This document shows, piece by piece, positions 1-8,701 of a DNA stretch of 64,000 bases. The notes beneath the pieces were generated by a model. It had not been told where the DNA came from. It was given only the letters and a program-made list of their open reading frames with translations, and did not search any database. Each line of letters begins with the position of its first letter. The stretch's first letter is position 1. This DNA comes from Arthrobacter sp. HY1533 (lineage in GTDB: Bacteria; Actinomycetota; Actinomycetes; Actinomycetales; Micrococcaceae): NCBI RefSeq assembly GCF_027568515.1, contig NZ_JANKZF010000006.1, positions 124,001 to 188,000 on the forward strand, read 5' to 3'. Made by a program: the position numbers and the translations under genes.

Positions 1-249
1 GTGCTGGGTGGAGCCGTCCTTGCTCTTGAGCTGGTTGAAGAAGACGGTGTCCAGGGCGTTGCCGGTGGCGTCAAAGAGGATGGCCGAAGCGTCCAGGTCC
101 ACCTCTGCACCCTTCTTCAGGCCGCCAAAGAGGCCGCGCTTGGCCGGGGCAGCTGAATCCCAGCCAAGGCCCATGCGCACGCGGGTGAGGGCGCCGCCGT
201 CGTTCTTCTTCAGTGACAGGGCCTGGCCCTTTTGCAAACTAAGTCCCAT
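1..249 (-). CDS. TerD family stress/tellurium resistance protein (N-terminal part, gene cut by window edge)
   Basis: The first 83 codons of a gene that runs off the left edge. The protein begins MGLSLQKGQALSLKK and continues with RMGLGWD and a DLDASAILFD segment, which is the N-terminal calcium-binding beta-sandwich signature of TerD/TerZ/CABP proteins. These cytoplasmic proteins act in the ter general stress and tellurite response, probably with membrane partners of the TerC type. A GGAGAAG ribosome binding site lies 5 bases before the ATG. The next gene on the same strand encodes a TerC-like (DUF475) membrane protein 43 bases upstream, so the two are probably one operon and one pathway. Family assignment is strong; the true substrate is unknown. 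Confidence 0.9.
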   Translation of the reverse strand, partial: MGLSLQKGQALSLKKNDGGALTRVRMGLGWDSAAPAKRGLFGGLKKGAEVDLDASAILFDATGNALDTVFFNQLKSKDGSTQH

Positions 250-292
250 AACGTTCTTCTCCTAGTTGGTGGTGCGGAAACGGTGGTGCGGG

Positions 293-1381
293 CTAACTGG
301 CCAGCGTATCAACCTTGGGAGGTTGGGCGGCCGCGCGCCGGTTGCGGACAATGGAGGACAGGAAGGCGGCGCCGATGAAGGCCACGCCAATAAGTCCTGT
401 AACGACTTCGTTGACGTCGATGCTGATGGTCAGCAGGAGGATGATGGCGAGGGCGCCGATGGCCCAGTGGGCACCGTGGTCCAGGTACTCAAACTCGTCC
501 AAGGTGCCTTCGCGGACCAGGAAGACGGTGAGTGAGCGGACAAAGATGGCGCCGATCAGGCCCAGGCCCAGGGCGATGATGATGGGATCCGAGGTGATCG
601 CGAAGGCGCCGATCACGCCGTCGAACGAGAACGATGCGTCGATCAGCTCAAGGTAGAGGAACAGCATGAACGCGGCCTTGCCAACCGCCTTGCCCACGCC
701 GCGGGTGCCGGAGGAGGCCTGCGCGGGGGCGTCGTCGTCCTCTTCAATGTTGAAAAGTCCGCCCAGGCCGTTGACCAGCACGTAGGTGACCATGCCGAGT
801 ATGCCGGCAATGAGCACGTCAACTTCCTTGCCGGGGCGGACCATGGCGGCTGAGGCAACCAGGATCAACAGGGCAATGGCCGTGGATGCCCCGGGCAGGC
901 GGCCAGTGACGGCCAGCGGCTTTTCCAGGATGCCGAGCCAGCGAAGTTCGCGCTCCTCGAACATGAAGTCAAGGAACAGCAGCAGCAGGAACACGCCACC
1001 AAAGGCGGCAATCTGGGGGTGCGCCTCATGGAGGAGGTAGGCGTAGCTGCCGGGCGTTTCAATGCTGCCCTTTTCCAGGGCAAGCTGGACGGCCTGGACC
1101 GGGTTGAGGTTGGCCGTGATGCCCACAATCAGCAGGGGGAAGGCCACGCGCATGCCCAGCACGGCAATGAGGATGCCCACGGTCAGGAAGATTTTTTGCC
1201 AGAACGCGCTCATCTTTTCCAGGATGCGGGCGTTGACCACGGCATTGTCGAAGCTCAGGCTGACTTCCAACACGCCCAGGACGGCACACAGGATGAGAGC
1301 CTGGACGCCGCCGTACAAAAAGGCAACAGCCAGCGCGACGACGGTGATCCCCAGGGACCAGCCAAAAGTCTTCATGAACAC
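293..1381 (-). CDS. DUF475 / TerC-like integral membrane protein
   Basis: A 362-residue polytopic membrane protein. Two acidic membrane motifs stand out: EVSLSFDNAVVNA near residues 39-51 and LELIDASFSFDGVIGAF near 242-258. This duplicated E...FDN/FDG pattern is the hallmark of the TerC/DUF475 superfamily, whose members are thought to move metal ions or act with TerD-type proteins in stress tolerance. The gene sits just upstream of a terD gene on the same strand. Two starts are possible: GTG at 1381, which has GAGGAG 11 bases before it, or ATG at 1375; the GTG has the better spacing. Transport of manganese or calcium is known for some TerC relatives, but nothing here decides the ion. Confidence 0.88.
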   Translation of the reverse strand: MFMKTFGWSLGITVVALAVAFLYGGVQALILCAVLGVLEVSLSFDNAVVNARILEKMSAFWQKIFLTVGILIAVLGMRVAFPLLIVGITANLNPVQAVQLALEKGSIETPGSYAYLLHEAHPQIAAFGGVFLLLLFLDFMFEERELRWLGILEKPLAVTGRLPGASTAIALLILVASAAMVRPGKEVDVLIAGILGMVTYVLVNGLGGLFNIEEDDDAPAQASSGTRGVGKAVGKAAFMLFLYLELIDASFSFDGVIGAFAITSDPIIIALGLGLIGAIFVRSLTVFLVREGTLDEFEYLDHGAHWAIGALAIILLLTISIDVNEVVTGLIGVAFIGAAFLSSIVRNRRAAAQPPKVDTLAS

Positions 1382-1764
1382 GCGCTGACAAGCTCCTCAA
1401 GTGGTCCCCGGCACAAGGCGCCGGGGGTTTGTGGTTGATGTACGTACAGCCGCACGCGGCCCGACGGCTCACGCGTGGATCGTTCAAACACAATTATCTC
1501 CATTCCCCATACATATGCCTAATGGCTGGGGCGCCGGAAAAGTTCCCGTGGCGAGGCCTTGGCAGGCTGCAGTCCGCCTTCTGAGAAGCGGTGGTCGGCG
1601 ATTGTTACGGGCAAGAGCCGCGCCTTGGAGACGTCCGGGTCGGCAAGCAGTATGGTCAGGGCCAAGAACGTGAAAGCTGTCCAAGCGGAATGCGAGGCCT
1701 CGACTTGAACGCTGCACGGGGGCTGTGGACGATCAACATTTGATGTGCGAGGAGTTTGAGACCT
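1382..1764. other. Divergent intergenic region with a small hairpin
   Basis: A 383-base region between the DUF475 gene (leftward) and the nuclease-like gene (rightward), so it must hold both promoters. A 7-bp inverted repeat CCCCGGC/GCCGGGG at 1406-1426 would lie in the 5' leader of the DUF475 transcript, just upstream of its GAGGAG site. No convincing gene, tRNA or paired -35/-10 element was seen. It is slightly richer in A+T around 1490-1520 than its surroundings. Confidence 0.4.
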
Positions 1765-2913
1765 GTGAATGACATTTTGCTGGATGCCAAAGGACAGAAC
1801 CGATTCAACATCTTGGTCCAGTGGGCGGCAGTCGCTGCCCAATCAGGCCATCCTGTCCCGGAACCTGCTCACCTTGAGTTGATCGCTTGCACGAGGGTGG
1901 TTTCAGTCGAGGGATCGGGCGCCGCCGTGGTGGAGATGTGGGAACCCACGATCAACTGGATGCTCAAGCAGGCGGCCTTCGGCGTAGCAGATCCACTGCT
2001 GCACTTGCCCGACGAGCTTCGGGTTCCGGTTGGAAGCAGCCGCCAAGAGGACATCGCCGTCAGTGACAGCGCGCCGGTGGTGGACACGCAGGAAGAGCCT
2101 GTCGCTCCGGTCGCTGAACTGCCCGCGCAGCCTGAACCTGCGAAGGTCACCCCCAAAGTCCAGGCGGTGCCGGTGTCCCGAACCCCCAAGTGGGAGTTGG
2201 CTGCCATTGAACAGGTCCAGGAGGCCATCAAGCGGTACATTCAGCCCCTGGAGGCGCTGCGGGCCCGCGATGCCAATGAGGGTGACACCCGCATGGTCGT
2301 CACCGATATGTTGTGCGAAGGGCTGGACTACGACAAGTTCAAGGATCTGACCACGGAGTACATGGTGAAGCAGGACTTTGCCGACTACGGGGTGCGGATC
2401 GACAAGCAGATGGTGGCCTTCATCGAGGTCAAAAGGATCAGCCAGAAGCTCAATGAACGCCACCTGCGCCAAGTGCTGATGTATGCGGTCAATGAAGGTG
2501 TCGAGTGGATGGTGCTGACAAATGGTGCCGTGTGGCAGGCGTACCACTTGACCGGCGGCCTGCCGGTCGTCGTCGACCTGGCGTTCGAGGTCGATCTCTT
2601 GGGGCCGGCCACCTTGGCCGAGAAGACGGAGCTAATGTTCCTGCTGCACAAGGAGGCCCTGAAGCGTCGGCGCATCGACGAAATCTGGCGCCACCGTGCC
2701 GCTACGGAACCGGGCGCCCTGTTGGACCTCATCCTTTCAGAGTCGGTTTTGGATGAGCTCCGCAAGGAAGTGCGGCGGAAGACTGGGATCACCACGACGG
2801 CCGCTGCGTTGAGCGAAGTGATTCGCACTGAAATTGTGGATCCCAAACTCATTGCCAAGATGTACAAATCGCACCCCGGGGGCCATGGCGCCGATTTTTC
2901 GGCCCGACACTGA
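1765..2913 (+). CDS. Orphan nuclease-like protein with HsdR_N-type (PD-(D/E)XK) core
   Basis: A 382-residue soluble protein. The start chosen is GTG 1765, with GAGGAG 11 bases upstream; an in-frame TTG at 1756 is too close to that site. Residues 1-100 are a domain I do not recognise, 100-140 is a Pro/Glu-rich linker, and 160-300 resembles the N-terminal nuclease domain of type I restriction R subunits. The catalytic pattern is visible: D213 in GVRIDKQM, then E221-V-K223 in AFIEVKR. There is no helicase motor, methylase or specificity subunit nearby, so it is not a complete restriction system. Related stand-alone proteins are common in actinobacteria with no known job. Catalysis on DNA is inferred from the residues only. 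Confidence 0.7.
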   Translation: MNDILLDAKGQNRFNILVQWAAVAAQSGHPVPEPAHLELIACTRVVSVEGSGAAVVEMWEPTINWMLKQAAFGVADPLLHLPDELRVPVGSSRQEDIAVSDSAPVVDTQEEPVAPVAELPAQPEPAKVTPKVQAVPVSRTPKWELAAIEQVQEAIKRYIQPLEALRARDANEGDTRMVVTDMLCEGLDYDKFKDLTTEYMVKQDFADYGVRIDKQMVAFIEVKRISQKLNERHLRQVLMYAVNEGVEWMVLTNGAVWQAYHLTGGLPVVVDLAFEVDLLGPATLAEKTELMFLLHKEALKRRRIDEIWRHRAATEPGALLDLILSESVLDELRKEVRRKTGITTTAAALSEVIRTEIVDPKLIAKMYKSHPGGHGADFSARH

Positions 2914-2933
2914 CCCGGCTGCCAGGCCGCGGC

Positions 2934-3644
2934 CTATCCCAGGGCAGCCAGCCGGCCGGCGGCTTCCGTGACGGGGCCGATCTGTTCCACGAGCAGGATT
3001 GCGCCCAAGGCGCACATGATGATGCCGCTGGACAGGGTCACGCCGCGGGCGGCGCCCGGCCGGGACCGCAGCAGCCGCCGGGACCCGCCCGCCACGAGCG
3101 AATAAACCAGCGCCGTTGAAACGACAAACGTCATGCCCAGGATCACCGATTGCAGCGGCACGGAGAACGCGGCGTCGGGGCGGATGAACTGCGGCGTCAG
3201 CGCCACGAACACCAGCATGCCCTTGGGGTTGATGGAGCTGGTGCCGAAACCCTGCAGGTAGGAGCCCCAGGCTGATCCCGAGGGTGTGGCGGGCGCGGCG
3301 TCCGGGGCGGGGAGCTCGCCGCTGGGTCCGATGGCTGTGGCGCCCGTGGCTGAGAGGCTGGCGCCTCGCCAGGTCTTGGTGGTCTTGATGCCAAGCCACA
3401 ACAGGTACACGGCGCCGGCCACTGTCAGCCACAGCAACAGGGCCGGGAAGGCCGTCATGAGGGCGGCGATTCCGGCCGCCAGCAAGATGGTGTGCAGGAC
3501 GTATCCACTGCACATGCCGGCCACGGCCGGAACAAAACTGCGCTCCCGCAGCCCGACGGCTATGGCAAAGGCCCAGTCCGGGCCGGGGGTGGCGGCAAGC
3601 GTCAGGGCAACCACCATGAAGCCAAAGAATGCCTGCGGTTCCAT
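2934..3644 (-). CDS. LysE/RhtB family amino-acid exporter
   Basis: A 236-residue membrane protein with about six hydrophobic segments. It opens with MEPQAFFGFMVVALTLAATPGPDW, whose ATPGPD loop is the classic LysE/RhtB signature after the first membrane helix, and has GTSSINPKGMLVF in the middle, another conserved family stretch. The family exports amino acids such as lysine, threonine or homoserine in exchange for protons. The start at 3644 is preceded by AGGAG 4 bases away; longer in-frame starts lack such a site. An AsnC/Lrp regulator is transcribed divergently, the usual arrangement for effector-induced exporters. An Ala/Pro-rich cytoplasmic loop near the middle makes it slightly longer than typical (about 205-215). 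Confidence 0.92.
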   Translation of the reverse strand: MEPQAFFGFMVVALTLAATPGPDWAFAIAVGLRERSFVPAVAGMCSGYVLHTILLAAGIAALMTAFPALLLWLTVAGAVYLLWLGIKTTKTWRGASLSATGATAIGPSGELPAPDAAPATPSGSAWGSYLQGFGTSSINPKGMLVFVALTPQFIRPDAAFSVPLQSVILGMTFVVSTALVYSLVAGGSRRLLRSRPGAARGVTLSSGIIMCALGAILLVEQIGPVTEAAGRLAALG

Positions 3645-3671
3645 GATGCTCCTGCCAATAATGCCCAAGTG

Positions 3672-3688
3672 TTGCCTGAATAGGGCAA
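3672..3688. promoter_or_regulatory. Candidate operator between lysE-like gene and Lrp regulator
   Basis: An inverted repeat TTGCC-(7)-GGCAA at 3672-3688 lies 28 bases upstream of the LysE-family start and 62 bases upstream of the Lrp-family -10 box. Its size suits a dimeric HTH regulator. It is short, so chance occurrence is possible. Confidence 0.35.
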
Positions 3689-3749
3689 GTTTAGGGAAAT
3701 GTTTCGCAGAAGTGCTTACCTTTTTTGGCCCTTCTCGGCGTGGTGGCGA

Positions 3750-3761
3750 TAAGATATTACT
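3750..3761 (+). promoter_or_regulatory. -10 box of a leaderless lrp-type gene
   Basis: TAAGAT at 3750-3755 is followed by exactly six bases and then the GTG start at 3762. No ribosome binding site is present, so the transcript probably begins at or next to the start codon. Confidence 0.55.
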
Positions 3762-4217
3762 GTGATTGATGCCATTGACAAGGAAATTTTGCGCAGGCTC
3801 CAAAATGACGGCCGCATGAGTGCCACTGCGCTGGCCGCAGAGGTGGGTCTGACAGTGGCCCCGTGCCACCGACGGCTCAAGGACCTGGAGGCGTCAGGCG
3901 CCATCACCGGATACCGGGCCGTCATTGATCCTGCCGCTGTGGGCCTGGGCTTTGAGGCGCTTGTGTTCGTGACGCTGGCACAGGTTGACCGGGCAACCCT
4001 TGATGAATTTGAGGCGAAGGTGGCGCAGAACGTCCACATCACCTCGGCCCAGCGCCTGTTCGGCGATCCCGACTTCATCCTGAAGGTCATGGCCGAGGAC
4101 CTCAACGACTATCAGCGGTACTTTGACACGGAACTGACGAGCCTTCCGGGAGTGCTGCGCCTGCGCTCTACGCTCGTGATGAAAAACCTCAAGCCCGGGG
4201 CGGGCCTGCCGCTGTAG
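3762..4217 (+). CDS. Lrp/AsnC family transcriptional regulator
   Basis: A 151-residue DNA-binding regulator. Residues 1-60 (IDAIDKEILRRLQNDGRMS, then a helix-turn-helix with CHRRLKDLEASGAITGY) match the Lrp N-terminal domain; the rest is the RAM effector-binding domain, ending VLRLRSTLVMKNLKPG, where the conserved TxxVLxxxK strand is seen. It is transcribed away from the LysE-family exporter and probably controls it in response to an amino acid. The gene starts with GTG six bases after a TAAGAT box and has no ribosome binding site. A strong hairpin follows the stop codon. Confidence 0.93.
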   Translation: MIDAIDKEILRRLQNDGRMSATALAAEVGLTVAPCHRRLKDLEASGAITGYRAVIDPAAVGLGFEALVFVTLAQVDRATLDEFEAKVAQNVHITSAQRLFGDPDFILKVMAEDLNDYQRYFDTELTSLPGVLRLRSTLVMKNLKPGAGLPL

Positions 4218-4244
4218 TCCGGAGCTGCGGCCCACTGGGACGCA

Positions 4245-4283
4245 GTGGGGCCCGTGGCCAGGAATCCTGGCCACGGGCCCCAC
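4245..4283. terminator. Bidirectional hairpin terminator
   Basis: A perfect inverted repeat with 19-bp arms (4245-4263 and 4265-4283) and a single-base centre lies between the convergent lrp-type gene and the PL8 lyase. The stem is very GC-rich and there is no clear T run. Confidence 0.75.
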
Positions 4284-4294
4284 TTGCCTGGGCT

Positions 4295-6739
4295 TTAGCG
4301 CCCCAGCGTGATGCTCAGCTGGTGCCCGCGGTTTCCGCCAACTGCGAATTCGAGGGTCAACGGCTGGGTGGAGACAATGCTGGCACCCGTGTCGGCGGCA
4401 AGCACGCGGTCCCATTTCCTGCCGCTGTCCGGCACTGTGAGGCGGACGGTGGATTGGGTCCGGGAAGGATCCGCCACGGTGACCGTCAACTCCTTGCCAT
4501 GGTCCTGGACTGCCAACGAGCAGGAGCCGGATGCGGTAAATCCGGCTGAGGATGCTGCGGCAAAGAAGTTGCCAAGGGTCAGCGACTCGCCCGTGACTGC
4601 CAACAGCTGGCTGGAGGAGTCGTTGGCCAGGACCCGGACGCCCGGGTTTGCCTGGTTCTTGAAGGTGTCCGAGTGCCGGGCGGCCGGCAGGACCATGTAG
4701 GCGTAGCCGGCATCCACGGGGTCGCTTCCGTGTGCTGCCGTGATGGTGACGTAGTCGCGGGCGACCGGGGCATCACTGCCGCCGGTGTCCGCGCCGGAGT
4801 TGATGGCGCGCCAGTTCCCTGTCCGGGCCACAACTGACACCGTTGCCTCGGTGGCTGCGTTGGGCACATCTAGCATAACGACTCCGCCGTATCCGTCAAT
4901 GTGCACAGAGCCTGTGACCTGTCGGCTTTCCCCCGCCGACAGCTTTGCCATTGCGTGGTCGAGGCGCAGGGACGGCACCTGTCCCGGGGCATAGGAGCGG
5001 TTCTCCAAAGTGGTCAGCACCTCGGAACCGCCTGTGCCCGTGATGCCTGCGCCGAGGCAGACCATGGCATCGTCGAGGAAGAACCAGGACTTCCTGGCCG
5101 ACAGGGACTTGTTGTGGTTGAGGTGGTCCATGCCCACGATGCCACGGTTGGCATTGATGCTCAGGCCACCGGCAAAGGGCCGGTAGGCCCCCGGTATGCC
5201 GGTGCCTGCCCCGGAAGACCCGCTGGGCCGCGGCTCAAGGTTCACGGTGGTTCCGGGCAGGCGGTACGGGTCAACGGTGGGCCAGTAGTCGCTGCTGAAC
5301 TGGGCCAGGTCGGTGCGCGTGTAGACGTAGCTCATGCCGTCGCCCTGGTACCAGCCGTGGTTGTTCTCATCGTTGCCCCACTCGTACCGGCCCACTCGCG
5401 ACGACGAGGTGCTGACAGTGGAACCCCACGCCGGACGGTGGTGCACCAGGCGGTCCTGGTCGGCAAACATGCGGGTGTACAGCGGCGCGGGTGCGGCCTG
5501 CACGGACGCATTGTTCAAGACGTCGAGAGCCAGCAATGACCGGGCCAGGCGCTGGGTTGGGTGGCCCACCATGGACTGGTCGGTGCAGCGCAGCAGCCAG
5601 CCCTTGGCCAAGGACAGGAAACGCGATGTGTATGGTTCGCCGGCCCCCGGGGCCAGCAGCAGGACTGCGCCGATCAGGGCAAATCCGTCGGCATAGTCCG
5701 GCGCGCTTTGACGCGAAACGGCGCGGCCACGAATGGTGTCCATGACACGCCCGTCCCACACGAACGGGGCGAACGTGTTCTCCACCGAGTCCAGGAGCGT
5801 TGCCCGGTCAGGGTCAACCACCTCCCAGTCGCTGCCGCCCAACATGTTGATGATTTCGGCGACGCCGGCCATTGCAACCACGCCATACGTTCCCGCGTAG
5901 GGCAGCTTGCCGTGTTGGATGAATGAGCCGTCCGCGTAAAAGCCGTCGCCGGAGGTCACGAGCTTGAACAGGCTGTTCCTGCCCGAGCCCGCCACGTCGC
6001 TCAGGGCGTCCCGGCTCAAGGCGATCTCAGCCGGGTTGGCGTCGAGGATGCCGCGCATGGCACAGGCCAGGGCCTTGTCCACCCTGTTGGCGCCGGTTTC
6101 GGCGAAGCTTGTGGCCCGGCCACGCCAGTTGGGGTTGGGGGCAAACCAGCGGGCGGCTGCCAGCAGGGATGTGCGCAGGGGAGCGGGGACTTCGCTGTGC
6201 ATGAGTGTCAGGATGTCCACCACCTTGCGGGGGTTTCCAATTTCCCAGAACCACCAGTTTCCGGCGGCCTTCATGCCCGGCTTGTAGGCAGTGTCGGAGA
6301 GCAGTTGGAGGCCGGAGACAATGTCCGACGCCAGCTGCGCATTGCCGGTCTGGGCGGTGCCGGGCACCGCATATCCCATGGCCAAATCGAAGAGCCGGCT
6401 GAACTGCAGCGCCATGTTGCTGGTGGCCGTGGCCGACTGGCCAATGCCTGTCAGCGGGATGTCCGCCCACAGGCTGGTCCGGCCGGCAGAGGTGTCCATG
6501 GACTCCCATGTTGCTGCTGTTTTGGTGACGATCGCAGCCAGCTGCGCGCTGAGCTCGGGAACGGCGGAGGCGTCCAGGCCGCCGGTGAGCACTGCCCGGC
6601 GGCGGACAATCAACTCGACCAAGGACGCCGGGGTGGCCGCGAAGCCGGGGGTGGACGCGCCGCCCAGGAGCAGCCCCGCCACGGCTGCGGAGCCGGCCGC
6701 GCGGAACAGGGTACGCCGTGAAATATGAGAAATAGTCAC
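4295..6739 (-). CDS. Secreted polysaccharide lyase family 8 (hyaluronate/chondroitin/xanthan lyase type)
   Basis: An 814-residue secreted enzyme that cleaves uronic-acid polysaccharides by beta-elimination. The N-terminus SRRTLFRAAGSAAVAGLLL is a twin-arginine (Tat) signal ending near GFAA. The all-alpha PL8 catalytic domain follows, with NWWFWEIG at 161-168, His276 (FIQHG) and Tyr285 (YAGTYG); the nine-residue His-Tyr spacing is that of chondroitin AC and hyaluronate lyases, and GANRVD near 218 may carry the catalytic Asn. NDENNHGWYQGDGM near 460 is also conserved. The beta-sandwich domains fill residues 500-814. The gene is last in a run with an ABC importer and a dehydrogenase, so its unsaturated products are presumably imported. 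Sequence alone does not decide among hyaluronan, chondroitin and xanthan. Start is GTG with AAAGG upstream. Confidence 0.92.
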   Translation of the reverse strand: MTISHISRRTLFRAAGSAAVAGLLLGGASTPGFAATPASLVELIVRRRAVLTGGLDASAVPELSAQLAAIVTKTAATWESMDTSAGRTSLWADIPLTGIGQSATATSNMALQFSRLFDLAMGYAVPGTAQTGNAQLASDIVSGLQLLSDTAYKPGMKAAGNWWFWEIGNPRKVVDILTLMHSEVPAPLRTSLLAAARWFAPNPNWRGRATSFAETGANRVDKALACAMRGILDANPAEIALSRDALSDVAGSGRNSLFKLVTSGDGFYADGSFIQHGKLPYAGTYGVVAMAGVAEIINMLGGSDWEVVDPDRATLLDSVENTFAPFVWDGRVMDTIRGRAVSRQSAPDYADGFALIGAVLLLAPGAGEPYTSRFLSLAKGWLLRCTDQSMVGHPTQRLARSLLALDVLNNASVQAAPAPLYTRMFADQDRLVHHRPAWGSTVSTSSSRVGRYEWGNDENNHGWYQGDGMSYVYTRTDLAQFSSDYWPTVDPYRLPGTTVNLEPRPSGSSGAGTGIPGAYRPFAGGLSINANRGIVGMDHLNHNKSLSARKSWFFLDDAMVCLGAGITGTGGSEVLTTLENRSYAPGQVPSLRLDHAMAKLSAGESRQVTGSVHIDGYGGVVMLDVPNAATEATVSVVARTGNWRAINSGADTGGSDAPVARDYVTITAAHGSDPVDAGYAYMVLPAARHSDTFKNQANPGVRVLANDSSSQLLAVTGESLTLGNFFAAASSAGFTASGSCSLAVQDHGKELTVTVADPSRTQSTVRLTVPDSGRKWDRVLAADTGASIVSTQPLTLEFAVGGNRGHQLSITLGR

Positions 6740-6778
6740 TACTTTGTGCCTTTCATATGGTGGTCATGCAGGAAAATT

Positions 6779-7783
6779 TCAGGCCGTGATGTGCAGTGCC
6801 GCCTGGTGGACAAGGTGTTTCAGGGGCAACCCTGCAACCAGCCGCTCAACCTCGCGCACCGCCGAATCGCCCAGCCGGAACATCTCATTGCCCTGGGATC
6901 CGGCAATGTGCGGGGTCAGGGTCAGGTTCGGGGCACCAAACCAGGGCGAACCGGGCGGAAGAACATCGGGGTCGGTGACGTCGATGACCGCACGCAGGCG
7001 GTGTGAATGCAGTTCTGTCAAGAGTGCGGCGTCATCAACCAGGCTGCCGCGGGCGGTGTTGATCAACGTTGCGCCGTCCGCCATCAGCGACAGTGCCCGG
7101 GCGTCCATCAAGTGGTGGGTCTCGGGCAGTTCGGGGGCGTGCAGGCTGACCACATCGCTGTGCTCCAGCAAGTAGTCCAATTCAACGTTCTGCACGCCGT
7201 CGACCGTGTGGATCGGGTCGTACACCAGCACGTTGACGTCGAACGGGGACAGCAGTTCGATGACCCGGCGGCCGATCCGGGAGGCGCTGACAATGCCAAC
7301 CGTGAGTCCGTAGTTTCCCCACTGCCGGGGGGTCCGCACAAAGGGGCGGTAGTTTTCCGTGGCGCGGTAGCCGGCGTCGAGCTCAAAGACCCTCTTCCCG
7401 GCCAACAGGATCGTGGCCAAGGTGTATTCGGCAACGGGCAGGGCGTTGGTGTCGGCTCCGGAGCTGATGTCCACCCCGCGGGCAAAGAGTTCATCCGTGG
7501 CAAAGCCCTTGACGGTTCCGGCCGTGTACACCACGCTTCGCAGCAGCGGCATGCGCGCCAGCATGTCCGTGTCCAGGACGGGGCAACCCCAACCGCCAAT
7601 CAGGATCTCCGTGTTGCCGAGCTCGGCATCGGTGCTGCCTGAATCGCTGACGACGGTGTCCTGGAGCGAAACCAGGGACTTCAAGTGATGCAGGGCTTGG
7701 GGGGTGAACAGCCGGTTGACGAGGTGGGGCTCCATGGCCAGGGTGGCCTGGGGGCGGCGGGGTGAGGTGGTCACTGTGTTCAC
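6779..7783 (-). CDS. D-isomer-specific 2-hydroxyacid dehydrogenase family protein
   Basis: A 334-residue NAD(P)-dependent oxidoreductase of the D-2-hydroxyacid dehydrogenase fold. Arg245 (INTARGSLVDD) and His292 (LTPHIAGS) are the expected catalytic residues. Two departures are visible: the usual catalytic Glu is Asp273 (IDVTDPD), and the nucleotide-binding GxGxxG reads S166-A-S168-R-I-G171. It starts directly after the stop of the upstream permease gene and is followed by the PL8 lyase, so it belongs to the polysaccharide-use operon and may reduce or oxidise a uronic-acid-derived keto sugar acid. Similar dehydrogenases occur in other uronate clusters. The substrate is unknown. Confidence 0.85.
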   Translation of the reverse strand: MNTVTTSPRRPQATLAMEPHLVNRLFTPQALHHLKSLVSLQDTVVSDSGSTDAELGNTEILIGGWGCPVLDTDMLARMPLLRSVVYTAGTVKGFATDELFARGVDISSGADTNALPVAEYTLATILLAGKRVFELDAGYRATENYRPFVRTPRQWGNYGLTVGIVSASRIGRRVIELLSPFDVNVLVYDPIHTVDGVQNVELDYLLEHSDVVSLHAPELPETHHLMDARALSLMADGATLINTARGSLVDDAALLTELHSHRLRAVIDVTDPDVLPPGSPWFGAPNLTLTPHIAGSQGNEMFRLGDSAVREVERLVAGLPLKHLVHQAALHITA

Positions 7784-8701
7784 TTACTTCAAGGCTCCCG
7801 AGCCGAGGCCGGACTTCCAGAACCGCTGCAGGGACATGAACAGCACGATCACGGGAATGATGGCAATCAGGGAGCCGATGATGGTCAGGTGGGCAAATTC
7901 GGGTTCGGCCTCGGAACGGCCGTTCCAGGAGTAGAGGCCCAGCGCGATGGGGAAGAGCTGGTTGTCGGTGAGCATGACCAGCGGCAGGAAGATGTTGTTC
8001 CAGCTGGCGCTGAAGGCCATCAACAGCAGGGTGACAATGCCTGGTTTCATGAGCGGTGCGGCGATGGTTGCAAAGATTCGCATTTCACCGGCCCCGTCAA
8101 GGCGGGCCGCCTCGATCAGTTCCTTGGGCACATAGCCGTTGCAAAAGACCCGGGCCAGGTAGACGCCGAACGGGCTGGCGATGCTGGGCAGGAAGACACC
8201 CCAGAAGGTGTTGACCAGACCTACGTTGGCTGCGAGCAGGTACAGGGGCATGGTGGTGACGGCAGCCGGGATCAAGACACCCACCAGGATGAAACCGAAC
8301 CAGCGTTCCTTGCCGGGGAAGTCGAACTTGTCGAAGGCGTAGCCGGCCAGGAAGGAGACAAAAACGGAGCAGACGGAACCAAACACGGCATAGCCAACCG
8401 TGTTCAGCAGCCATCGCAGGTAGGTGCCGTTCTCCCAGGTAAACAGCTCGGTGAGGTTGGTGAAGAAATTGTTCTCGGCAAAGGAGAAGCCGGGCGTTCC
8501 GAAGAGATCGCTCGTGTCCTTGGTGGAAGCCACCAACAGCCATGTCAGCGGAAGCAGGGTGTACAGGCAGAACAGGACCAGCATGATGTTGACGGCGGCC
8601 TTGGAGGACCACACGGGCGCTGACTTCTTGATCCGCCGCTTGGCGGGAAGTTCCGGGGCCGGGGTGCCGGTGCGGGCCCGGGTGATGGTTGGTGAACTCA
8701 T
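7784..8701 (-). CDS. Carbohydrate ABC transporter permease (MalG/CUT1 type)
   Basis: A 305-residue inner-membrane permease with six predicted helices after a positively charged N-terminal tail. The EAA loop, with ELIEAARLDGAGEMRIF near residue 200, docks the ATPase; the ending FMSLQRFWKSGLGSGALK with a C-terminal SGAxK is typical of MalG-type subunits of CUT1 sugar importers. Its start overlaps the end of the other permease by four bases, so the two are translated together. No ATPase gene is present in the cluster; CUT1 systems of actinobacteria often share one MsmK-like ATPase encoded elsewhere. Confidence 0.95.
   Translation of the reverse strand: MSSPTITRARTGTPAPELPAKRRIKKSAPVWSSKAAVNIMLVLFCLYTLLPLTWLLVASTKDTSDLFGTPGFSFAENNFFTNLTELFTWENGTYLRWLLNTVGYAVFGSVCSVFVSFLAGYAFDKFDFPGKERWFGFILVGVLIPAAVTTMPLYLLAANVGLVNTFWGVFLPSIASPFGVYLARVFCNGYVPKELIEAARLDGAGEMRIFATIAAPLMKPGIVTLLLMAFSASWNNIFLPLVMLTDNQLFPIALGLYSWNGRSEAEPEFAHLTIIGSLIAIIPVIVLFMSLQRFWKSGLGSGALK

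Noticed and set aside
1406-1426. Riboswitch upstream of the DUF475 gene (such as yybP-ykoY for TerC-like genes)
   Set aside because: Only a single 7-bp hairpin is seen; the conserved loops of the manganese riboswitch are not recognisable.
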